Source: Vespula vulgaris
Taxonomy: Eukaryota; Arthropoda; Insecta; Hymenoptera; Vespidae
Length of the DNA stretch: 64,000 nucleotides
NCBI RefSeq assembly: GCF_905475345.1
Contig: NC_066590.1
Coordinates: 8,842,501 to 8,906,500 of the forward strand
Direction of reading: 5' to 3'
The position numbers and the translations under genes were made by a program. Positions 14,246 to 26,400 of the stretch are shown in pieces. The notes under the pieces are model-generated. The model was not told the DNA's origin and did no database searches. It worked only from the letters and a program-made list of their open reading frames with translations. Each line of letters starts with the position of its first letter. Positions within the stretch are counted from its first letter, which is position 1.

Positions 14246-14332
14246 CGTACATATATACATACATATATACATACATAGATACATACATAGATACATACAT
14301 ACATATACATACATACATATACATACATAGTA
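14246..14332. repeat. (TACA)n tetranucleotide repeat
   Basis: Tandem TACA/TAGA tetramers about 290 bp before the first robo exon in the window. Confidence 0.88.
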
Positions 14333-14439
14333 ATACACATAGGAACCTTATGTAGAATTTATACATATATAGGTATACCAATGAATCTTTTTCTGAACAA
14401 AGCGAATATCCGACGAATCTCTCGAGTTTCGTCGGAGAA

Positions 14440-14459
14440 AGAGAAAGAGCGAGAGCGAG

Positions 14460-14510
<51 letters not shown>
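14440..14510. repeat. (GA)n microsatellite next to the robo Ig2 exon
   Basis: GAGC-type units turn into a pure GA run ending about 110 bp before the splice acceptor at 14622. Confidence 0.9.
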
Positions 14511-14512
<2 letters not shown>

Positions 14513-14621
14513 GATTGATAGATAGAAGGAGAAATCGTTGGAATCATCGATCGACAATACACATCCTCCTACCTAGCTACCTACCAGTGCTTTAATGCTT
14601 CGTGCATTTGGATGATTGCAG

Positions 14622-14870
14622 TACTACGAGACGAGTTTCGGACAGAACCACAGAACACAAGGGTGGCTGCTGGAGAAACCGCCATGCTAGAATGCGGACC
14701 ACCCAGAGGTCATCCGGAACCAACCCTCCATTGGAAGCGGAACGGTCACGTTATAGACTTGGAAAGCAACAAACGGTGAGTACTACCGAATCATCCATTC
14801 TCTCTCCCTCTTTGTCTTTCTCTCTCACCCTCTATGTATATATATCTTCTCTCCATCTTTCTCTCTGTCT

Positions 14871-14912
<42 letters not shown>

Positions 14913-15841
14913 AGTTTCGATGATTCTGTCCATTCTCTACGCATTCCCTAACGATAACCGTGTCAGAATACGTGTGCTTCACGTCTTGAAATTAATATGC
15001 TTGTGAATTCTATAGAAGACTAATCAATAAATCCATGTCAATGATTTCCGAGATAAAACGTCGATAATGAGAAGAACTAATTATGTCAGATCAGAGTGGC
15101 TTTCGTGCGTATAGTTCTAAATTAGAGAAAATTAATTATTTCATTACCGACCGCATCGAATCTTTTTTACGTGAAATAATCTGTGCGCGCGTATGGTCGT
15201 AATTGCATAGAATAAAAACATATAGACATGTAACATTTTTCATTCCCTTTCTTTCACACAAATTTAAAAGTTATTTTGTATTCCCTCGTCGGCTTTCATT
15301 TTAATCACGGTACTCGAATAAATCGATTTCATTAAAAAAAAAAAAGAAATAAAAAAAAAGAAAAAAAAGGGGGAAAAAAAAAAAATAAAAAAGAGAGAGA
15401 GAAAGAGAAAATAAATATAAAAATAAAAATAAAAATAAAAGAAGAAATAAAAGAAGGGAGGAGGAGGGGAAAAAAAATAATGGAAGGGTTTATCAGTGAA
15501 AATCCAGGTACCATTCGAGGAACCCGATGGAACGTTAAACTCCGAAAATCAATATCGTCGAAAGTTCCCAACCCTATCCAATAGAAACAACAAACGGATA
15601 TATCGAACGGACGATAATTTAGACTCGGAGTAGTACGAATTAAATCCGGTTACGTTTAGCACGCACGTTTCTGACGTGCACGCAGAGAGCGAGCGCACTG
15701 GCAGCAGCATTGCGCGGGCTTGCGCTTAATGCCCGTTCGAAGAGCACGGAGGAAACACGATCTCTCGTCGACAGCGAAATTAACGGGCGCTATAAATTAA
15801 AGGGTGTAATCGAGGAGCGATTGATTTAATGCTGCCTCGTC

Positions 15842-15893
<52 letters not shown>

Positions 15894-16007
15894 GATGCCT
15901 TCGAATCTCTCTCCCAACTCGTTAATTAGTAGTCCATCCGACGGTGACATTCTACGTGCGTGTTGTGTCCCCTCATACTATCTCACTCTCTCTCTCTCTT
16001 TCTTTCC

Positions 16008-16039
<32 letters not shown>

Positions 16040-19000
16040 AAGAGAATAATTTCCATTACATGTTTTTCCATGATGAATCAATCAATCGAAACAATTTACC
16101 AATGACTTTTTCCCAACTCTCCTTCGACTTTTTTTAGAATTACTCTTGTCGACGGTGGAAACTTGTTGATCTCCGACGTAAGGCAGACGGATCAAGGAAA
16201 GTATCAATGCATTGCCGAAAACATGGTCGGAGTTAAGGAATCAGCGATTGCGTCGCTCACTGTATATGGTATGGACTATAATTAATTTTGCTTTGGTTTT
16301 CTTTACTGTAGAATTTAGAAACTTTTTAAGAAAGGATATAAAACTCTGAGAAAGTTGGAGAAATGTAATCGGTAGATATTTAATCATTTGATAGACGATA
16401 CAGGATGTTTCATAATTTTGTAGTACAAAATCCCTTTTCTTTAGAAAGAAAAATGATGCAAATGTTCATTGAATCATCGTATATTGTATATACATTTAAA
16501 AAAAGGAACAACACGATTTTTGTCAATCGATGGACAATAGAGTTCTATAAGTCCAGATTACAAAGTCTATTATATCGGATAGAAAACGTTCATTGATTCG
16601 TCAAATATAAATTTAAGAAAAAAAAAAGAAAGAAAGAAAAAAGAATAATAGAGAAAAATTGAGATAAATCTTAGTTGAAATATCAGACTTATGTGAGATC
16701 CTATAGAAAGAATCTATCATGGAGACTTGAAAAGCTTCGATAATTGGACTCTTCTAAGAAAGTAAACTCGATTAAATCGACCATTCGTTATTTCAGTGAA
16801 ACCATACTTCAGCGCCATACCAAGCAACCAAACTATTCTGACGGATCAAACCGCAGAATTTGCTTGTCGAGTGGGTGGCGATCCACAACCAGATATCTTA
16901 TGGCGTCGTAACGATGGAAAGATGCCGATTGGCCGAGCTCACATTTTGGATGACAAAAGTTTGCGCATCGAGAGGGTAATACCCGAGGATCAGGGAACGT
17001 ATATATGCGACGCGGAGAACGAAGTCGGCGCTATTTCGGCGAGTGCGGTACTCACCGTTCATTGTGAGTATAAATAGAGAGAGAGAATCGATTGGTAGGG
17101 CTTGACTCATTGTCTCGGAAATAGTTCCTACGACGACAAGGAGGACGCGTTCGTTCGCATAATCGAGTCAGATATTTCATTTTTAATCTCTCGCCAACGA
17201 GTCATTAGCGTTTAAGAGACACTAAAAATAAATGGACGCGTTCACAAGCCGTCGAAACCGGTATTATGCTAGGCCAAGCTATTGTAGATTTATTACTTCT
17301 TTCCGTAATGCAATCTAACAACCGGTTGAAGAATACGAAAGCTTTTGCTTACTTAAATGTCACCTCGATAAGGTTACTTTTCCTAAACACGATAAATCCC
17401 TTGTTCGCTGTCGTTATAAATTATTTTCTTAGTTCATACAAAATTTTAACAAACTGTTTGAAAATGTTAAAGGGACGTTATTATCGAAATTAATTCATAA
17501 TAAATTATCATTGTGATTGTCAACAGCGAAGCCGGTGTTCGTGAACTTTCCGAAAGACGAAACGGTTAGTACCGGATCGGATGTATCTTTTTCGTGTTCC
17601 GCTCGTGGTTCTCCGAAGCCATCGATATTTTGGACCCGTGAGGGCTCTCAGGAGCTGATGTTTCCGGGAAACACTTATCAGAGTAGATACACGGTCACTC
17701 AGGACGAAAGTTTGCGCATAAAAGGTGTGATAAGGAAAGACGAGGGCCATTACGTGTGCAGTGCCATAAGCCAAGCTGGTGCAAGTACGGCGACTGTCTT
17801 CCTTCAGGTAAGTCCAGGACACCTGAGGTAACAGTAATCTAAAGGTGCAACGGCTCTAAAGGCATCATAAAAATGAAAACATAGACTTTATTACACCTGT
17901 ACAAGCTGTTAACTCGTCGTCTCTTGTTCGTTTCCTGTTAACAAAGGTGATGTCTGCCGAAGACATACCACCTCCGATAATCGAGTTGGGCCCAGCAAAT
18001 CAAACGCTTCCTGTCAAAAGCGTTGCTACGTTACCTTGTCGTGCTGTTGGTACTCCAACCCCAAAGGTACACTGGCACAAGGACGGTGTTCTCATCCAAC
18101 TAGGAAATCGTATCACAATGGCTAACAATGGAACTTTATTCATCGATGACCTTCAAATGAGTGACTCCGGATTATATACGTGTATTGCGAGCTCAGAATC
18201 CGGTAACACATCTTGGTCTGCCACATTGACGGTCAGCACGACGACGACCTTTCACAGAACTCCGGAAATATCGGCATTGCCCCAGAGCCCGAGCAAACCT
18301 AGAATCATAAACGCTACTAGTAACTCGGTTACTCTGACGTGGAGTCCTGGCAACGAGGGCCAAAGCAAAATCATTGGTTATAACATCGAGTATTTCAGTA
18401 GCAATCTGAATACTGGTTGGGTCGTTGCAGCTACCGGTGTCATCGACGATACCTACACCGTAAGTATCGCCATAAACATATTTACTTACGTATATTCAAA
18501 AGATGCATATGCTGAGTGAATTTTATCACGAATTAACGAAAAGATATGAAATTGAAAATTGAGATTCTTTTGGTGTGACTACTTATTACGAATTAACGAA
18601 AAGATAAAGTTGAAAGAGATTCTTTCGTTATGACTATTTATATCACTAGAAATTTTCTCTTCTACAGTGTTTCCACGAATATGACGATGATGATAACGAT
18701 GACTATGATAAAGATCAACATTTCCTGTTACAGGTAACGGATTTAAAGCCCGACACCAACTATGTGTTCCTCGTGCGTGCCGAGAATAGTCACGGCTTGT
18801 CGCTTCCTGGACCGTTGTCCGATGTCGCTCACACGAGCAGCCTTGATCAACGGACGGTACCACAGATAGAATTGATTCGCGCGAGGGATCGGCTTAACAG
18901 CGAAATACTGCACTTGAAGGAAGTCCAACCGTTGAGCAGTACCAGCGTTAAAATTATGTGGGACGTAAGTTCGAGATCAAAAGCGGTTACTTGGACAGTG

Positions 19001-22000
19001 ACAAACGTAAATCCCCTTCGTCCGGTTGGAAGCGATCCTTGAGCATTTCCTCTTTGTATTTTAGATACTTGGTGCAGCTGATTTAGTCGAGGGTCTTTAT
19101 ATACGATACCGTGAGCTCACCGAGAAGCCAGAATATCGTATGGTAACTGTATTCAACGCCGGTGCAACTAGTTACGTTCTAACCAATTTGGAGAAGTACA
19201 CGAGGTACGAGTTCTTCCTCGTGCCATTCTACAAAACTATAGAAGGGAGACCTAGCAATGTAAAATTGACTACAACTTTGGAGGATATACCGTCTAGTGC
19301 GCCGGAAAACGTTCACGTCGGTATGATCAATATGACTTCGGCGTTTGTACGATGGTCACCGCCACCGAAAAATGCACAGAATGGACAATTGATAGGATAC
19401 AAAGTGAGATTCTTATTTAACTTCACTTTCCGTTCTATAAGATCAATGTTTCCTTGCCATTTACTTTATATCGTTTATTTACAGATTCAAATAAAGAGCA
19501 ACAGCAGCAATAAGATCTTGGGTCAAATGTCACTAAACGCTTCTACCACATCAGTCGTGATCAACAGTCTCTCGATGGGTGGACTTTACACAGCACGCGT
19601 AGCTGGCTTAACGCGCATTGGATTAGGTCCTTTCTCCAATCCGACTCTCCTGAACATGGATCCAGGTCAATTGACGCAACTTCCACCTCGAACAGATCCG
19701 AGTCACGGCAGCGTCTCCATCGTACGAGAAACTTGGTTCCTGATACTCGTAATTACGATGGTCTTCACAGTCGTGGCTGCTCTCTTGGGTGCTCTTTATG
19801 TGAGACGCAGACAGGCGATGAGCAAACAATTAGGTCATTTAAACGTTCCGGTGAGTACGGCAAATGACATATGTCAGCTGAATAAGGACACTTTGTGGTT
19901 GGAACGTGGCTGGAGACCGTCGAACACTCTTCAGGGTCCCACCGATAAGGAGTGCGAAACCAAGTTGTTAAATAATCAGCAGATGCTTGCCCCGGGGATT
20001 GTCAGCATGTCTGGATCGGAGTACGCCGAGGTCAACTTAACCACGTTTTACAATTCGAGAAAACAATTGCAAGCACCACCCGAACCGTACGCTACTACCA
20101 CGTTGTGCGTTGGCAGTCGAAGTCCGGACTCGATGGAAACCAGCGGACAGAAATCAAATTCTAGCGATTCCTGCATGAAACCTGACTACTCCAGTTTGGA
20201 TTCGAATCAAGAACACAACAAATCGACGATGTCACCCAGCAGCGACAACACTAGCAGCGTGTATACCGATGAGAACGCGGATATACAAAGAAGACCACAG
20301 TATAAAATACCCATATCAAACAATCCCCAAAGTGCTGTAAGCACAAGCGGCACGGCAATGCCCAACTGGTGCGACATGATGCCACCTCCGCCGGAACACC
20401 CACCGCCTTCGGGAACGTTATTGTCCGGAAGAATGCAGCAACAACAGCAACAGCAACAGCAACAACAACAACAACAACAGTCGCAACAACAACAGCAGCA
20501 ACACCATCAACAGCAAGTTTCGTTCAGTCCTCACTTAGGCAAGAGGAACATACAGAATGACTTGGACGGTTCTGGATCGTGCAATTCGCAGAGTCCACCA
20601 ACACCACCTATCAGAGCAGGCAACAGTTTCAGTTCCTCACCGACACCTTGGACTGGACAACCTCCGCACGACATGGCTGCTTACGCGAACATGCAACAAA
20701 GTGGTAGATACACCACGCTTCCACCGCAAACTAATCCACCCCCGGTACCCTGTTTCCCTCAAGGCTTCAATCACTACGATTACAAAACTCAAGAGAACGA
20801 GTACGAAAGTGGCTCTGTGATTTACGGCCATCACAATGGCCTTCCCGACAACTATAGAAATCACGACAACGCTTTCAGCCGTATAAACCACGCGAATCCT
20901 CATATAGAACATTCGGTCGCCATGAGCGACGATATTTACAGACGCAACGATGCGATATTCCGTGGTGAAGATCTCTATCAGCAGGACAATGACGAATGGG
21001 ATAGAAAATCCTGTGACTCCAACACCCACTCGGACATGTGTTGCTCCTGCTCCGAGTCTAGCTGTCTCTATGCAGATACGATCGAGTATAACAATCAATT
21101 CGCGCAATCCGGATGTGTTCACAGTAGAAGCGACTCAAGAAGTAGGGACAACAAGAGCCCACGTAGGAGAAACAACAGAGCTTCATCTCCTGCTTACAGC
21201 AGCGACAGTAATTACTCTTGTATTCCACAAAGGCAATGTGGAAGCATCGGCTCGCAGGAGAGATCGAGGCATAATCGTTGCAAAGGTAATTAATCGACGT
21301 CATCTGAAATAAAATTATTGAGTCTCGTAATAGTTTTTTAACGTGCTATGGTAATAACGTTCTTCTCTACACGTTTTTCATAACTCGATCCTTAATAAAT
21401 TTCAATCGGTCGTTCTCGCGTTTCTTTTCCCAAGACATGTCTCGGCTCTTTATTTATACGGAAATACGAAAGATGAGACAATGGGGCCATTCAGGAAGTC
21501 GAGTATTCAGTGAACGCCACGTGTAATTGGTAATAATTGGTAATTGGTAGTTTAATTGGTAATTGGTGTAATTTTACTTCAAGATTCGCCCAACCGACTT
21601 CGATTGGTTAGTGGCAATCGCCAAGTGCAGAGTAATACCAAACGTCCTGAATACAAAATAAAGTTTGTGATGTCTGGAGCTTGTTACAACCAAAGATTAC
21701 GTTGATAGATAGAGAAATAATAATATAATCAACCATTTTACGAATTTTAACTATAGATAATACAAGTGTTATACGTCAAATAAAATTATAATGATCAGTA
21801 TTAAAACGTGAGATTTATCAGCGAAACTGATAACATTAACGCTAGTTTCCTATTTATTATTATTGTTACAGACAAAGTGCCTAGCTTCTCCAGGACAGGT
21901 AGTTATCCCCAGCACAGTTCTTCAGCATCCAATACGATGAGCAGCTCCGGAAGTCAGAGATACAATAAACTCAACAGTCTCCTCGCGAGTGCAAATAATC

Positions 22001-22050
22001 CAACGGGAGTCTCGGAATCTAGTCGCCCTTGCGATCATCGCGACAGCTAA
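14622..22050 (+). CDS. robo: Roundabout (Robo) family axon-guidance receptor, 3' part from Ig2 to stop
   Basis: Robo proteins are single-pass receptors for Slit that mediate axon repulsion and positioning. Nine exons join in frame: 14622-14775, 16138-16268, 16797-17063, 17527-17807, 17947-18459, 18734-18964, 19065-19403, 19485-21285 and 21872-22050, about 1297 codons. The order is Ig2 (first two exons, with LECGPPRGHPEP), Ig3, Ig4, Ig5 plus FN3-1, FN3-2, FN3-3, then a membrane segment at about 19734-19802 followed by an RRR stop-transfer. Each Ig has the Cys...Trp...Tyr-x-Cys core. The tail carries YAEVNLTTFYN (about 20022), PYATTTL (about 20085, CC1-like) and proline-rich MMPPPPEHPPP (CC2-like), suggesting Abl/Ena-type signalling. 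Signal peptide and Ig1 are missing upstream. Which insect paralogue this is (robo1 or robo2/3) I cannot decide. Confidence 0.93.
14876..14906. repeat. robo: (CT)n microsatellite in a robo intron
   Basis: CT run just downstream of the donor at 14776. Another CT run in the same intron is at 15844-15890. Confidence 0.85.
15650..15830. other. GC-richer island in the robo Ig2 intron
   Basis: An unusually GC-rich stretch within the 1362-bp intron that splits Ig2. It has no long open frame and no splice-flanked exon. It could be an intronic regulatory element; this is inferred from composition only. Confidence 0.3.
18528..18645 (+). repeat. Two-copy ~60-bp tandem repeat in a robo intron
   Basis: The 18-mer acgaattaacgaaaagat occurs at 18528 and again exactly 60 bp later at 18588. 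The following bases are recognisably duplicated as well (gattctttt/gattcttt, then tgactact/tgactatt). It sits in the 274-bp intron between the FN3-1 exons. Confidence 0.85.
20436..20516 (+). repeat. robo: CAG/CAA polyglutamine tract in the Robo cytoplasmic tail
   Basis: About 27 codons, nearly all CAG or CAA, with one Ser and a His-His interruption, just after the proline-rich PPPPEHPPP motif. The mixed codons suggest limited slippage, but length polymorphism is likely. Confidence 0.92.
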
Positions 22051-22158
22051 GTACGAAAGATAGGAAGAAAGAAAAGCTATAAAAGTGAGCCTTGACCAAC
22101 GAGCGATTGTGGTCGAAGGGACATTTTGTCTGGCACGTATCAAAAGTGTGAAGACTCG

Positions 22159-22218
22159 TGAACGAACGAACGAATGAACGAACGAATAAACGAACGAACG
22201 AACGAACGAACGAAGGGA
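22159..22218. repeat. (CGAA)n tetranucleotide repeat
   Basis: About 14 GAAC/CGAA units with TGAA and TAAA variants, 110 bp after the robo stop, so probably within its 3' UTR. Confidence 0.88.
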
Positions 22219-23227
22219 CGTTTCGTTTAAAAGAGAAAAAAGAAATGGAAAAAGTAATAATAAATAAAAAGATATAGGAAACGATCTTACCGACGGAGCG
22301 TTTCAAAAGGAAAGAACAAAATGTGGAAGAAGAAAAAAAACACAAAACAAAAAAAAACAAAACAAAAAGAACAAAAGAAAATTGAACTTGTGATGTACAT
22401 TATCGTGTTGGTTATCAGTAATAAGATGAGAAAGGGGAGGAGGGCTTTCAAATCTAAATTACTTGTACAAAGTCCAAGAATTTATGGCTTTTCTCTTTGA
22501 GAGGAGAAAGAGAAAGACCAACGAAAACAAGACGCGGATCGATGACGATAATGCATTTATTAAGTATCCTAATTCGTTTGTCGTGTATTTTAAGGCATTT
22601 CATTAGAAAGATCTTCCCATCCAATCGATGAAAGGGGAAGATAAGCGAGAGAAGACAATGTGTAAAAGAGAGAAGAAGAAGAAGAAGAAGAAGAAGAAGG
22701 AGAAGAGGAAGAGAAGAAAAACAAAAGACAATGGTGGAGCGAGGCCAACTTCCGAGCAATATATAAATAGTAAAGTTTTTCTCGATACGGCCGCTATTTG
22801 CAGGCTGGGAACGTGAGAGTAATCGACAATCGGTCCGCTCGAGTTCGAGGATAGTAGTATAGCTGATAAACGAATGGTGAACGGCTCATTTGAGTTTTCG
22901 CTAGTTCTCAGCTCTGTAGAGTATCTCGAAAATACGGAGAGAAAACTTTTCGAAAGAGTTCAATGAGAGTTCCACGTCGAATCACGCCGATCTTTACCAA
23001 GCAAACCACGCTCTTAACTACGCTCTTAAACGCAAGGTAAAAGCGTTTAAAAGAAACACCATTTTGAGTTAAAAAGTATTCTAGAAAATCTAATGAGGCT
23101 CTCTTGGTCTATCTACCGAGTAATTTCGTTAAGATTATCCAAAATGGCCGAACTCGAGCTGGCGCGAAATTCAAATACTTGATGTTTACGTTGTCCGGTC
23201 GGATGAAAGTGGTAGTACGATTATCAT

Positions 23228-23368
23228 ACGATTATTATTATTATTATTATTATTAATATTAATATTAATATTATTATTATTTTTTATTATTATTTTTTTT
23301 ATTTTTATTATTACTATTATTACTATTATTATTATTATTATTGTCATCATCATCATCATTATCATTAT

Positions 23369-23412
<44 letters not shown>

Positions 23413-23453
23413 CATTATTATTATTATTATTATCATTATTATTATTATTATTA
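23228..23453. repeat. (ATT)n trinucleotide array, compound
   Basis: About 225 bp of ATT units interrupted by ATC (TCATCATCATCAT) and poly-T patches. Confidence 0.92.
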
Positions 23454-26400
23454 TAAAAAATTTACATACGAGAAAATGTTCCAAGCGCGTCTTACGTTCT
23501 AATACGATATTCTCGTACGAAGAAAGATTTTTTAATAGATCGATAAAGTAAGACGTGGCACTTATTTTCGAGAGCTTGTACATTCTTGCCACGACAAATA
23601 ACGAATACATATTATTTTGGATATGATGTTCCTAAAGTCATAAGGGGATTTAAAAAAGAAAAGAAAGAAAGAAAGAGAAGAAAAAGGAGAAGAAAAAGAA
23701 TTTGAAAAATCTTTATCTTACTAAGGAAAACGGAATATTTCCGCGGTGGTGTATTAATTAATGAATTAATTGATAATTCTTCCAAGAGAGCGATACGACT
23801 CGCGCTCGCGCGCGTGCACGCACACGCATACGCATATGCATACTTATATGCATATGTATAAACATAAAACATATACATAAACACATACACATACGTACCA
23901 ATATATGCAAACACGAAAACGGACTGTTTAAGCACGCAAAAGAAGAGAAAGTGACGACTATTTGTTTATTAGGCACTTCTATGCACGAAACGAAAAACAT
24001 GTCTGACGAACGAATGACAAACGATTCGACTGACTAAATAACGCTATATAATATATATATATATATACAATATAAATAAATAAATAAATATATATATATA
24101 TATAGTATCGGAATAGTAACGAAAATGTAAGATGTAAGTATTATCATATCAAACTTTTGTATACACTGTACAAAGCTCTTTAAAAACGAGATTTAGTCAT
24201 TAGTTTTTAATTTACGACACGTCATTAATTTATACCTGTATACATCGTAGTTGTTAAGGGATACCAGGGATCTTAAATAATCATATACATATAACGCTAT
24301 GAAACCTGCATACACGAAGAATGAACATGAGTCCGATGACAGATGATAAAGTGATAGGGGACGAATGTCTTTAAAAGAAACGAAATAGTGCGACGAACAA
24401 TGAATCGTTGGAAGTGTACCTGCGTTTTAAAGAAAAAAGAGAAAAAGGAAAGAAAAAAAAAAAACAGAAAAAAATGATGAAAGAAAGAAAGAAAGAAAGA
24501 AAGAAAGTGAATTGCATTTTGCGTACCTCGCATTTTACTCGCTGGACACTCCCTTTTCAAAGTTTTCCAATCGGCCGACTTGATGATTCACTATATCAAA
24601 ATAAAGAGGAATATTTCATTTTTCTTTTTTTCATGTGTAGATGGAAAAATGTAGATCTTCGTGCGGGCATATCTGTTTTTATGAAATTTTATTCCACGAA
24701 GACTGAACATCATCGAGTTATGGGAGACAGTGCGAGATTAATATAATATTATTTCTTGTTTCTTTTTTCTTACAAACCACCGAAACGTAATTTTGTCGAA
24801 TGTAAGGAAAAAAAAAAAAGAAAAAAAAGGGGGAAAAGAAAAAATCACCTTGTCACCTTTCGTAAGCCCTTCCATCGTCATTATCATCATCTACATCATC
24901 ATTATCATCATCAACGTTAAAACGTATATTTTAAACCGTTCTAATTAACCGGAAATTTAATGAAATCTGAAAGGATGTGTGTTGTTCTAGATAAGAATCG
25001 AAAAAATAAATAAATAAATAAATAAATAAAAGTAAATAAATAAATAAATCTCGCGATTAACTAGGATTTAATGCGATCTTCGTATAGGAATACTGGATTA
25101 CGATTAGATAATACGAAGCGCCATAATGAATTACTGTCACATGGAAAATACCGCTACGTATGAACTTCACTACGATAGGAAAAAAAGAAAAAACGAAGAA
25201 GATAAGGAAGAAAAGAAAAAGGATGAAAAAGAAGGAAGGAAGGAAGGAAAGAAAGAAAGAAAGAAAGAAAGAAAGAAAAAGCTATCAACGAAATTGTGTG
25301 GTATCCGTGCGAACAAATAGGAAAGAAAGAAGAAAGAAAATAGAAAAAGGAAGAACAGGAAGAATCGAAAAGAAAAATCGTTCAATAAAGTCGCGTTAAC
25401 GTAACGAGTTGAATCTGTTAATTCGGTAAGCCGAGAGTCTAGAGGGAAGAAAAAAATAAAACTCCCAGTAGTGATTAACGATATGATATAAACTTAGACG
25501 TTAGTTTAGTGACATAAGCGGGGTTACCGAATTTCGTTCGATCGATGAGAAAAAAAGAGGAAAAAAAAAGAAGAAAAAATAGAAAAGAAAAAGAAACGAA
25601 TATCGAAGTCGTCGAAATTAACAAAATTACATCTACGTACACACGTCTACGTGTGATTTTCTTTTTTCTTTTTTTCTCTTCCTATTTTTCTTCGACGGAT
25701 CTAACGAATTCGGGCTTCAATAAAAATAATAAGCCTGCCTGTGTGTGTATATATATGTGTTAATAAGGGCACGTTTACGCTGGTAGCACATGTGCGCTCG
25801 CGAATCTTTCGACCTGTCGCTCGTAAAACGATTTTCAACGGGGCAAGGAATGAAAAGATAAGAAAGGGAAAAAAAGGCAAAAGAAAAGAAAAGAAAAGAA
25901 AAGAAAAAGAAAAGAAAAAGAAAGAAAGAAATCAAAAAGAAGAAGAGGAGCAAGAAGGAGTTATATAGACAGACGGATGATCACGGTTCGCCGGTTCGAA
26001 CCTGATCCTCAAAAATCGTCTCGAAAGATCAAGATTTGCTTTTTTGTTTTTTTCTCTTTCTTTCTTTCTTTCTTTCTTTTCTTTTCCTTTCTTTTTTGTG
26101 TTCTTTTTTTTTTTGTTTTTTTCTTTTATCGACACGTCGCGAAAATTTGCGCGCGAGCTTGTGCGATCGTGCGCTCATGTCCCAGTTGAAGATTCATTGA
26201 AGTCCATCCAAAGGCGAGATACGGATTTAAAATAAACAAAAAAGCGCGAAAAAGGAGAAGATGAGAAAAACGATTTTTCCACATTTAAGGCACGTTCTTC
26301 TTCGTAACGAAAAAAAAGAAAAAAAAAAGAACGGGACACGGTATATCTATGTACAGCGAGAATTGTGTATATTGCAGGCACGCGCTAATCTTTTTCTTTT

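Larger units (their letters stand above)
1..14621. other. Gene-free, microsatellite-rich region upstream of the first robo exon
   Basis: I see no coding exon here. The open frames are translations of AG/CT, AAG, TA or poly-A/T tracts, or short frames with no recognisable domain. The first downstream exon starts inside Robo at Ig2, and no Ig1 exon was found, so Ig1 must lie further upstream or be missed. The simplest reading is that much or all of this stretch is a very long robo intron. Less AT-rich islands that could be enhancers lie near 1370-1660, 2280-2460, 6300-6770, 7380-7740 and 10490-10700. Confidence 0.6.

Noticed and set aside
19852..19878. A 27-nt stretch in the robo tail that starts gtgagt and ends cag, like a tiny intron
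   Set aside because: It is in frame and open, and far shorter than any known spliceosomal intron, so I kept it as coding. The surrounding protein reads through naturally (HLNVP ... LNKDTLW).
25985..26010. ggttcgaacc, resembling a tRNA T-arm
   Set aside because: No matching D-arm, anticodon arm or acceptor stem in the preceding 70 bases; those bases are AAG-rich repeat.
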